Below, in pieces: positions 49,487 through 59,196 of a stretch of 64,000 nt of DNA (position 1 is the first letter of the stretch; each line of letters starts with the position of its first letter). Made by a program: the position numbers and the translations under genes. The notes under the pieces were generated by a model that was given only the letters and a program-made list of their open reading frames with translations, made no database searches and was not told the origin of the DNA. The stretch covers positions 3,676,249 to 3,740,248 of the forward strand of contig OX442430.1 of the NCBI GenBank assembly GCA_949361645.1. The letters run 5' to 3'. The stretch comes from Spongilla lacustris. Lineage: Eukaryota; Porifera; Demospongiae; Spongillida; Spongillidae.

Positions 49487-51196
49487 TCTGGGAAGAGCAA
49501 TGCCAATGCTGATGGAATGTCACGACGAAGGCCAGCAGCAGAGAAGGTGGAGGTGCCTGTGTTAAATGATGATGCAGTTGTGAATAGCATTACACACTTG
49601 GGAGATCAGCTGATGTTGAAACGGGAACAGGCCACAGATGAGTTTACATTAAAAATAATACAGGCCATTCAAAAGGGAACACCTCTCTCTACGCGGGATG
49701 GGAAATGGAGTACATTCTTTCTTAGAGATGGCATTTTATGTCGCCATGCCAGGGATGTCAGCAATCCCAAAACACAGACAGTGGTACCAAAATCCTTGAG
49801 GCCACTTGTGTTTGAAATGTTGCACAGCAGGTCGGGCCATCTTGGCATACACAAAACTTTGGAAAAGGTAAAGGAGCGTTTCTTCTGGCCAGGTTACGAG
49901 CAAGAAATACGGGATGCTGTTAGGAGTTGTGATTCCTGTCAGCATCGCAATTCACCAGTACCAGCACCCCAAGCACCATTAGGCACCATTAAGAGTGAAC
50001 ATCCCTTTCAAAGACTCTCATGGGATATAATGGGCCCACTGCCTACTACACCTCGGGGTCATAAGTATATCTTAGTTGTGACAGATTTATTCAGTAAATG
50101 GGTGGAAGCTTTCCCACTTGCTGCAACTGACAGTGTCACACTGGCAAAGATCTTAACAGATGAAGTTATTTGTCGGTATGGTGTTCCTGAGTCACTTCAC
50201 AGTGACCAAGGTGCAAATTTTGTGAGTGAAGTAATTCAATCACTGTGCACTAACCTAGGCATTAATCGTACACAAACTTCTGCATATCATCCGGAAGGTA
50301 ATGGCCAGGTAGAACGTTTCAATCGCACACTAGAAGCAATGCTGTCAAAGGAAATTGAGGAACATCAGAAGGACTGGGATGATCACCTGCAGAAAGTCTT
50401 ATTTGCCTATAGAACTGCTGTCCATGATACAACTGGGTACACCCCATATTTCATAATATCCGGTCGTTCTCCTAACTTGCCAATAGACATACTACTTGGA
50501 CGAGCCCAAACTCAAGGTCAGGAGTCACCTGATTACGTCAAAAAGATACAGTCGTCTCTCAAGTCAGCATTTTCTGTGGTTCGGCAACGCTCACATGAGG
50601 CTCACCAAAGACAAAAGCAAGCGAAGGATCAGACCATCAGTGGAGAGGCCTTTGAAGTTGGGGATCGTGTATGGCTTTTTGTTCCAGCAATCAAAAAGGG
50701 ACAAACCAAGAAATTCGCTTCTTTGTGGAGGGGTCCATACCCTATTATTGACAAAGTGGGCCCAGTGAATTACCATGTGCAACTGATTGGTGGCACCCAA
50801 AAGTGGATTGTTCATCGCAACAGACTGAAACTCTGCCTTAGTGACCCAAATCCTGAAAAGGCCAATAGCCATCTACCGGAAGCAACAGCACGCGCAACCA
50901 TCTCAGAGGGTGATGGTTCTAGTGGTACTGATGTGGGGGCCATGCAAGATGTAGCATATTAAGAACTGGAAGCTGTACCAGATGTCACCGAAGATGACAT
51001 AATTATACCAGTTGAGGGTGCCACTATTGAAAATGAAGATCAGGTGCTAGAAGCGGAAAATCCGCCTTTGGATGTAAGACGAAATCCCCCAAGAAATCGT
51101 CACCCACCTCTACGTTATGGAGACTACGTATCTGTTGATTACTTGTCTTGCGAGGACGCAAGAAGCTGGAGGGAGGAGTTATGTAACGACTTGTGA
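49487..51196 (+). pseudogene. Gypsy integrase with GPY/F module
   Basis: Same frame as RT past the TGA. The HHCC zinc-binding region spans HSRSGHLGIHKT to CDSCQHRN. The DDE core shows WDIMGPLP, then HSDQGANFVS, then PEGNGQVERFNRTLEAM, so all three acidic residues are present. A GPY/F-type module follows (WRGPYPIIDKVGPVNYHV). No chromodomain is recognisable. A TAA at 50960-50962 interrupts the tail, which goes on with RHPPLRYGDYV and ends at 51194-51196, inside the 3' LTR. Integrase inserts the cDNA, leaving here a 4-bp GTAG duplication. Confidence 0.93.
51168..51178 (+). other. Polypurine tract
   Basis: GGAGGGAGGAG lies three bases before the 3' LTR start (TGTAAC at 51182), the expected plus-strand priming position. 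Confidence 0.85.
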
Positions 51197-51346
51197 GATC
51201 ATCACCTTAGTCAGCTGGTCAATCAACACTCAAGTGCAAGTTTAAGCCTGCCTGTTCCAGAACATTCTTAGCTATATAATATAACTATATATGTTGTGCA
51301 TGTGAGTGTATGCGGGGTTCTCAGATTAAGTCTTTGTCTCGTTACA
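51182..51346 (+). repeat. Gypsy 3' LTR (165 bp)
   Basis: Starts TGTAACGACTTG and ends CTCGTTACA, followed by the GTAG duplication. It is the same length as the 5' LTR. Confidence 0.96.
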
Positions 51347-53604
51347 GTAGGCCTACTGTTGGTGCTAGGATAGTAGGCCTACTGAGTAGACCAACTGTTG
51401 GTGCTCTGGTAGTAGGCCTACTGTTGGTGCTCTGACAGTAGACCTACTGTTGGTGCTCTGATAGTAGGCCTTCTGTTGGTGCTAAGGTAGTAGGCCTACT
51501 GTTGGTGCTCCGATAGTAGGGCTATTGTTGGTCCTCTGATATTAGGTCTACTGTTTGTGCTCTGGTAGTAGGCCTACTGTGGGTGCTCTGATAGTAGACC
51601 TGTTAATGCTCTGATAGTAGGGCTACAGTTGGTGCTCAGGTAGTAGACCTACTGTTGGTGCTCTGATAGTAGGCATACTGTTGGTCCTCTTGTAGTAGAC
51701 CTTCTGTTGGTGTTCTGGAAATGGGACTACTGTTGGTGCTCTGATAATAGGCGCACTGCTAGTGCTCTGGTAGTAGGCCTACTGTTGGTGCTTTGGTAGT
51801 AGGCCTGCTGTTGGTGACTTGATAGTAGGCCAACTGTTGGTGCCGTGATAGTAGGCCTATTGTTGGTGCTCTGATAGTATGCCTACTGATGGTGCTCTGA
51901 TAGTAGGCCTACTAGTACTGTTGGTGGTCTGATAGGAAGCCTATACTATTGGGGCTCTGGTAGTAGGCCTATATTGTTAGTGCTCGCATAGCTGGCCTTT
52001 TGTTAGTGCTCTGGTAGTAGGCCTACCATTGGTGCACTGATAGTAGGGCTACTGTTGGTCCTCTGATAGTAGGCCTGGATCCGGAGTTGGTGCTCTGATC
52101 GTAGGGCTACTGTTGGTGCTCCGATAGTTGACCTACTGTTGTTGACTTGATAGTAGGCCTACTGTTGGTCATCTGGTAGTAGGCCCACTGTTGGTGCTCT
52201 GATAGTAGGCCTACTGTTGGACTTCTGGTAGTAGGCCCACTGTTGGTGCTCTGATGGAAGGCCTACTGTTGGAATTCTGATAGTAGGCCTATTGTTGCAT
52301 GGTGCTCTGATAGCAGGCCAACTGTTGGTGCTCTGATAGTATAGGCTTACTGTTGGTGCTCTGGTAATGAGCCTACTGTTGGTGCTCTGATAGTAGGCCT
52401 ACTGTTGGTGCTCAGGTAGTAGTCCTACTGTTGGTACTCTGGCCTACTTTTGGTGCTCTGGTAGTAGACCTACTGTTGGTAGTCTGGTAGTAGGCCTACT
52501 ATTGATGCTAGGATAGTAGACCTACTGAGTAGACCAACTGTTGGTGCTCTGGTAGTAGGCCAACTGTTGGTGCTCTGATAGTAGACCTACTGTTGGTGCT
52601 CTTATAGTAGGGCTACTGTTGGTGCTCTGGTAGTAGGCCTTCTGTTGGTGCTCTGGTAGTAGGCCTACTGTTGGTGCTCTGGTAGTAGGCCTACTGTAGG
52701 TGCTCTGATAGTAGGCCTACTGTTGGTGCTCTTGTAATAGACCTACTGTTGGTGCTCTAGTAGTGGGCCTACTGTTGGTGCTCGGATAGTAGGCGTACTG
52801 TTGGTGCTCTGGTAGTAGGCCTAATTTTGATGACTTGATATTAGGCTAACTGTTGGTGCTCTGATTGTAGGCCTACGGTTGGTGCTCTGATAGTAGACCT
52901 ACTGTTGGTGCTCTGATAGTAGGGCTACTGTTGGTGCTCTGGTAGTAGGTCTTCTGTTGGGTCTCTGGTAGTAGGCCTACTGTTGATGCTCTGATAGTAG
53001 GCCTACTGTTGGTGCTCTGATAGTAGGCCTACTGTTGGTGCTCTTGTAATAGACCTACTGTTGGTGCTCTGGTAGTAGGCCTACTGTTGGTGCTCTGATA
53101 GTAGGCCAACTGTAGGTGCGCTGATAGTAGGCCTACTGTTGGTGCTCTTTTTGTAGACCTACAGTTGGGGCTCTAATAGTAGGCCTACTGTCGGTGCTCT
53201 GGTAGTCAGCCTACTGTTAGTGCTCTGATAGCAGGGCTACTGATGGTGCTCTGATGGTAGACCTACTGTTGGTGACTTGATAGTAGGCCCTCTGTTGGTG
53301 CTCTGGTAGTAGGCCCACTGTTGGTGCTCTGATAGTAGGCCTACTGTTGGAGTTCTGATAGTGTGCCTACTATTGCATGGTGCTCTCATAATAGGCCTAC
53401 TAGTACTGTTGATGCTCTGATAGTAGGCCTACATTCGGTCCTCTGGTAGTAGGCCTACTATTGGTGCTTTGATAGTAGGCCTACTTTTAGTACTCTGGTA
53501 GTAGGCGTACTGTTTGTGCTCTGGTAGTAGGCCTTCTGTTGGTGCCCTGATAGTAGGCCTACTGTTAGTGCTTTGATAGTAGGGCTACTGTTGGTCCTCT
53601 GATG
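51347..53604 (+). repeat. 26-bp minisatellite array, segment 2
   Basis: Continuation of the GTAGGCCTAC-based array beyond the Gypsy insertion, with the same unit and phase. It includes a diverged copy of the landmark seen in segment 1 (TTGTTAGTGCTCGCATAGCTGG near 51.97 kb, broken here by one substitution relative to 41.53 kb). Confidence 0.96.
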
Positions 53605-53619
53605 GTGCCTTCTTACGGT

Positions 53620-54361
53620 GTTTCAATACGTTCACAGGACGCCGAGGAGTCCCATCTAGAGTGATTTCACACAATAGCAAGACATTTAAATCAGCCAGTG
53701 ATTCGCTCAATGAAGATGTGTTTGAAGAAGGCGATAGGTGGAGCCTGACTCTCATATGATGAGCTGCTGACTATGACCACCCAAGTAGAAGGTACGCTCA
53801 ATTCAGGACCACTCACCTACGTGTCGTCAGAAGACTTGGAAGAGTCTATCACTCCATCACACTTACTGGTTGGGTATAGATTGCTGAGCCTACCCGAATG
53901 TGAGGGAGACCAGAGTGATCCTGGTTTCAGCCTCACATCAACCCCAATGGTGATCACTCAATGAATGAAACACATGAAGTCAGTGATGGAACACTTCTGG
54001 AAACGATGGCTGGACAAATATCTGAAGGAGTTGAGAGATGCACATCGTTATGCGAAACAACCTCGGGGATCTGGCTACATTGGAGTTGGTGATATGGTGA
54101 TAGTACATGACGCTGACCATTCCCGAGTACTCAGGAAAACTGGCATTGTGGAGAAGCTGATAACTGGACGGGATGGAGTCGCACGAGGAGCGTTGTCCGC
54201 CTATCATCTGCAAGGGGCACTGTAACTTTGAGACGCCCACTCCAATTTCTCTACCCACTGGAGATGTCTGCACAAGGTCAAGCACCAAATGATGTCACAG
54301 ATGATGTGACAGAACCAGTGGATCCCCAAGATTCCAGTACGGAGCAGAATGTAGAGAACTG
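53620..54361 (+). pseudogene. BEL/Pao integrase C-terminal fragment
   Basis: Starts in the integrase core with TGRRGVPSRVISHNSKTF, the place of the second catalytic aspartate in BEL integrases, where histidine is found instead. After SDSLNEDVFEEGDRW a deletion has removed the region holding the catalytic glutamate. The sequence resumes at YDELLTMTTQVEGTLN, then GPLTYVSSEDLEESITPSHL, LSLPECEGDQSDPGF, HFWKRWLDKYLKELRDAHRY, GVGDMVIVHD, ITGRDGVARGA, and after a frame change RPLQFLYPLEM. This order is characteristic of BEL/Pao polyproteins. A TGA at about 53962 and the shifts confirm a dead copy. Confidence 0.88.
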
Positions 54362-54476
54362 AAGAGGTCAACCAAGAAAGGCCTTAAGTCTCGCCTTAGA
54401 GAAGATTAGACTTTGTCTAAACTGAATATTGGATTTATCTATCGTTGACTAGTTGACACTTGTCAACGCGGGGGAG

Positions 54477-55061
54477 TGTTAGAATTGATTGTGTAATTTA
54501 CATGTACTCGTGCGCGTGATTTTTATTAAAACACGGAGAGATAGTGTGCGTCGATACCGTTACCTGAGATCCTTTTCGTACATTTTCCATCTTTTTAAAG
54601 CTCATGGCCTATTTTTCATACACCAGGCACCCCACCTGTAGCTTAGTGTTTGTTTGTGGCGTACAAGATATCCCCCCCAATTACGAAATGAAGAAAGCTG
54701 TGGATTTCACAACATTTTGTATGTTAGGCTTTTGAGGGGCCCACTTAATCACTATTAGCCCAAGCCGATATACAAGTGGGCATAGCTCCCATACAGAGGG
54801 CATACCTCCCGGACAGGTGGGCAAACACCCCATTTGCCGTTCAATTCGCTCTAGAAGCATAATATAAACCACCTGCAGTGCAACTGACTCGCAACGCCAG
54901 TGTCCACGAGGCGAGCTAGCCGACTTCCACGGGAACGAGTTTTAGAGTAGTGAACTTTGACCATCTTTAAGGTTAAGTACATGTACTGAGCCTATTTTGT
55001 TAAGGTTAAAAAACCCTGTAAGAGACAGTTTATATATGCATATACCACTATATCCTACCCA
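54477..55061 (+). repeat. Putative BEL/Pao 3' LTR (~585 bp)
   Basis: Starts TGTTAGAATTGATTG directly after a purine-rich GCGGGGGAG and extends to CCTACCCA, where the 26-bp array resumes. No second LTR is available for comparison, so the end is approximate. No gene lies inside. Confidence 0.65.
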
Positions 55062-55909
55062 CGACTGTTGGTATTCTGGTAGTAGGCCTAATGATGGTGC
55101 TCTGATAGTAGGCCTACTAGTAGTGTTGGTGGTCTGATAGTAGGCCTATACTGTTGGTGACTTGGTAGTAGACCAAGTGTTGGTGCTCTGATAGTAGGCC
55201 TACTGTTGGTGCTCTGATAGTATAGGCATACTGTTGGTGCTCTGATAGTAGGCCTACAACAGGTGCTCTGATAGTAGACCTACTGTTGATGCTCGGATAG
55301 TAGGGTTACTGTTGTTGCTCTGAAAGTGGACATTTTGTTGGTGAGTTGATGGTATAGGCCCACTATTGGTGCTCTTGTTTTAAGCCCTTTGTTGGTGCTC
55401 TGATAGTAGGCCTACTATTGGAGTAGGCCCACTAGAACTGTTGATGCTCTGGTAGTAGACCTACTGTTGGTGCTTTGATAGTAGGCCTACGTTTAGTGCT
55501 CTAGTAGTAGGCCTACTGTTAGTGCTCTGGTAGTAGGCCTTCTGTTGGTGCTCTTTGAGTAGGCCTACTGTTTGTGCTCTGATAGCAGGGCTACTGTTGG
55601 TGCTCTGGTAGTAGGCCCACCATCAGAGCACTAACAGTAGGTCTACTGTTGGTGCTCTGATAGTGGACCTACTGCTGGTTCTTTGATAGTAGGCCTACTG
55701 TTGGTGCTCTGGTAGTAGACCTACTGTTGGCGCTCTGATAGTAGACCTACTAGAACTGGTGGTGCTCAGATAGTAGGACTACATTCGGTGCTATGGTAGT
55801 AGGCCTACGTTTGGTGCTTTGATATTAGGCCTACATTTAGTGCTCTAGTAGCAGGCCTACTGTTAGTGCTCTGGTAGTTAGTGCTCTAGTAGTAGGCCCA
55901 CTGCTGCAT
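55062..55909 (+). repeat. 26-bp minisatellite array, segment 3
   Basis: Units of the GTAGGCCTAC array between the BEL and MITE-like insertions, with a short orientation flip near 55622-55637 (ATCAGAGCACTAACAG). Confidence 0.95.
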
Positions 55910-56316
55910 GGGCGTACGCAGCCTTCTGGACAGGGGGGGTCGAAATTTTATACAAGGTGACCTTGCGTCACGCGGATTACGCGATTCGGCCGATACAACG
56001 AGTGGGGGGCGGGGGGTGCTGTCCGCCTTCGGCCGATTCAATGAGCGGGGGGGGGGGGGGGGTGGTGCTGTCTGCCGTCGGCTGATTTAACGAGCGGGGG
56101 GGGGGGGGGGTGCTGTCCGCCGTCGGCTGATTCAACGAGCGGGGGGGGGGGGGGGGGAGGGGGGTGCTGTCCGCCTCCGGCCGATTCAACGAGCGGATAA
56201 AGTAAATTCAAATCAACAAATAGTTAAAACTGGTGGGTGACCTCATTTAAAAAGTGGTGACCTCATTTTGGGGAGGGGGGGTCGTTCGAACCCATCGATC
56301 CCCCCTGCGTACGCCC
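55910..56316. mobile_element. 407-bp MITE-like element with 12-bp perfect TIRs
   Basis: Ends GGGCGTACGCAG (55910-55921) and CTGCGTACGCCC (56305-56316) are perfect inverted repeats, and AT flanks both sides. The core contains about four copies of a ~65-bp unit (GCTGTCCGCC, TTCAACGAGC) separated by long G tracts. A short purported proline-rich frame here is an artefact of the G runs. Confidence 0.85.
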
Positions 56317-57277
56317 ATATGCTGGTGCTCTGGTAGTAGGCCTATTGTTGGTGCTCTGATAGTAGTTATACTGTTCGTGCTCAGATATTAGACCTACTGT
56401 TGGTGCTCTGGTCGTAGGCCTACTGTTGGTGCTCTGGTAGTAGGCCTATGTTAGTGCTCTAGTAATAGGCCTTCTGTTGGTGCTCTGGGAGTAGCCTACT
56501 CTTGGTGCTCTGATAGTAGGGCTACTGTTGGTCCTCTCATAGTAGGCCTACAGTTGGTGCTCAGGTAGTAAGCCTACTGTTGGTGCTCAGATAGTAGACC
56601 TACTGTTGGTGTTCTGAATGTAGGGCTACAGGTGGTGCTCAGATAGTAGACCTACTGTTGGTGGTTTGAATGTAGGGCTACTGATGGTGGTTGTAGGCCC
56701 TCTGTTGGTGCTCTGATAGTAGGCCTCCTGTTAGTTCTGATAGTAGGCCTACAGTCACATGGTGCTCTGATAGTAGGGCTACTGTTGGTGCTCTGATAGT
56801 ATAGGCCTACTGTTGGTGCTCTGGTAGTGGGCCTACTGTTGGTGCTCTGATAGTAGGCCTATGGTTGGTGCTCTGATGGTGGTAGTAGGCCCTCTGTTGG
56901 TGCTCTGATAGTAGGCCTACTGTTAGAGTTCTGATAGTAGGCCTACAGTTACATGGTGCTATGATAGTAGGGCTACTGTTGGTGCTCTGATAGTATAGGC
57001 CTACTGTTTGTGCTCTGGTAGTGGGCCTACTGTTGGTGCTCTGTTAGTAGGCCTACGGTTGGTGCTCTGGTAGTAGACCTACTGCTGGTCCTGTGATAGT
57101 AGGCCTACTAGTACTGTTGGTGCTCTGATAGTAGGCCTACATTTGGTACTCTGGTAGTAGGGCTACTGTTGGTGCTCTGGTAATAGGCCTACTGTTGGTG
57201 CTCTGATAGTTGCTATACTGTTGGTGCTCTGATAGTAGGCCTACTAGTACTACTGGTGGTCTGATAGTACGCTTATA
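56317..57277 (+). repeat. 26-bp minisatellite array, segment 4
   Basis: Continuation of the array, including two similar ~180-bp stretches (CCTCTGTTGGTGCTCTG ... ACATGGTGCT) around 56.70-56.88 and 56.88-57.06 kb that indicate local duplication. Confidence 0.95.
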
Positions 57278-57316
57278 AGGGTAATTATCTATTTAAGATC
57301 CGGTGTCCCAATATGA

Positions 57317-57347
<31 letters not shown>

Positions 57348-59196
57348 TAGGGTCTGTGTATACCACGTAAGTTTTTAAAAGCGAAACAACAAAACGTGTG
57401 CAGCCTTGTTAGCTTCCTTCTCTCTTTTTTAAAACTTCTACTACGAGTGTATGCGTGTGTGTTCGTGACGGGTGGCTCTCTCTTGTTTAACTTCTATTAC
57501 GATCGGGGGGACTGTATTTGGGCGAAAACATCTGAAACCAGCCTTGTTGGCTTCGACCACTCGTTTGTTTATCGTCCACTTGGAGCTAAACATCATGGCC
57601 ATACGGTAAGCTTACTACTCCAATATTGAGCCGGTGAGTTTCATGATCAGCGTACGCTTGTGTCACGAAAAGGGTGTTAATGTTGCCAATTGGTGTCATG
57701 AATTAAGGAGCGTTAGTACACTTTTATCGAGGCCCGTCGCTTTCAACTAGTCATTTCTGACCCATGATAAAGCTCAGCTGGATATGGCTACGATTCTCTT
57801 ACAGAAGGAAGCAGCTAGGGCGTTGATTGGGAAAGAACAAGAACAGCCCCAGTCATCCTGGTGTGGGCCCGGGAGACCACCTATAAGAATGCTAAGGGTG
57901 AAGGGAGGGAGCCCCTGGCCCAGCTTATTGGCCTAGCCTCTAATGCCTTACTTATTCAACCAGATCTACTGGTAAGGAGAACAACCCAAAGAAGGGAGTG
58001 ACGGTCAGGAGGTGACTAACTATTCTCTAGGTGATGCCCATGTTCAATTGATCGAAGCTATCAAATGTGTTGAGGAAATTGAAGGCACTTAGGATAAATG
58101 ACCAGTGAGGTTGAACCTCAGGAATAGGTAGGAGCTAGTATGGCCATCTCAGAATTGAATTGCCATGAAGTATAAGTGGCTAGTCTGTGCTACTGGTGTG
58201 TTCTAGGGAAGGATATTCATGGAGTATGCTACCAACATGATGACCATGGCTTTGGCCTAAAAATAAAGAAAATTATGTGGCTGAATGCAGGGGTTCAAGG
58301 CCAAGGCTGGCTGGCCTTTTCTGCAGTTATCCAGAGCTTGCCATAAAATTAAAAGGCTGGAGGGATGAATGCTTTACCATACTTGAGAAGGATGCTTGAC
58401 TGCAGATGACCTAATAATAGATGAGCAGCACATGGTTGCCACTCTTCTAGGGTCCCAGGGCTTTTTATATGTTACCTTGAGTCAGTTCATTAAAGTCCCA
58501 AAAGTTAAATAAGTAGAGTCATGTACGTGTCACTACGAAGAAATTAGACTTGATGCTTTCAAAAGGGAGTGACCTCCAGTATGCTTATTCCCTTCCTAAA
58601 TGATGTCACGGAGAAGCAGTCAGGGCACCAGTGGCTTGCCAAGACATAAACCACTGCTACCAGTATGGAGACTGTGGAGGCTCCTATATAGATATGTCAC
58701 TTCAAACCTGCATGATGTGTAGCCCCCTCCCACCAATATTTCTAACTTGCAATGTGTTACAACCCATCAAATGAAAATATGGCTGGAAGGTTAGTAGTAG
58801 TTGTGTGCGTGTGCTTGCGAATGTATACATCCGCATGCATCTGCATCCACAGCTAAGTATCGATCATTGGTTGAGCTAGTAAGCGAAAAAAAAACAGTTC
58901 ATGTTATGAATCAAGTCTAATCATAGGCCCCTAAATTAAATTGAAGTACGTTTGCCACCTAGAGTCCATTGGTTCTTATTAGGTCATGTACACCCGACCC
59001 CCCTGATCACTAAGGGGTCCAAAACGGACCAACAATACCAGATGGAGACAAGTGAATAGTTTACGAGTGTTCTTCAATGAATTTGGAAATGGGTTTCAAA
59101 AGAAATCATAAAAAAAGAGATCACATCAAAATTCGGTGTGCGCAGAGAGCTATGATTTCTGAAAGTAAATGCGGTTCTTAAATGGATTTTCACCCT
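57278..59196. mobile_element. 1,919-bp TA-flanked TIR element
   Basis: The left end reads AGGGTAATTATCTATTTAAG. The right end, reverse-complemented, begins AGGGTGAAAATCCATTTAAG, so about 25 bp of imperfect terminal inverted repeat. TA lies at 57276-57277 and 59197-59198, and the 26-bp array continues on both sides. The interior has a 28-base G tract (57320-57347) and otherwise unique sequence with many stops. I recognise no transposase; 57.78-58.7 kb has a faintly coding look but no motif. TA duplications are typical of Tc1/mariner-type elements, an inference only. Confidence 0.75.
57320..57347. repeat. Poly-G tract (28 G)
   Basis: Twenty-eight consecutive G just inside the left end of the TA-flanked element. 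It could form G-quadruplex structures, or its length may be a sequencing artefact. Confidence 0.9.

Larger units (their letters stand above)
43188..51346 (+). mobile_element. Ty3/Gypsy LTR retrotransposon, complete but decayed, inserted in the 26-bp array
   Basis: Two 165-bp LTRs (43188-43352, 51182-51346) bound gag, protease, RT, RNase H and integrase in Gypsy order. A 4-bp target duplication GTAG (43184-43187 and 51347-51350) flanks it, and the array unit is continuous across the empty site. The primer-binding site and polypurine tract are present. The LTRs differ at 4 of 165 positions by eye. Without the nested 3,226-bp insert the element is about 4.93 kb. In-frame stops at 47227, 49484 and 50960, a frame change near 47.94 kb and the insert in gag make it inactive. 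No env-like ORF is present. Confidence 0.97.
53605..55061 (+). mobile_element. BEL/Pao LTR retrotransposon, 5'-truncated
   Basis: Contains the integrase remainder, the C-terminal BEL-type domain, a purine-rich GCGGGGGAG just before 54477, and a putative 3' LTR (54477-55061). Gag, protease, RT and the 5' LTR are missing. It is inserted in the 26-bp array, and the left boundary near 53604 is a truncation. Confidence 0.85.

Noticed and set aside
55908..56189. Small Gly-rich and Pro-rich frames
   Set aside because: They depend on poly-G runs inside the MITE-like element.
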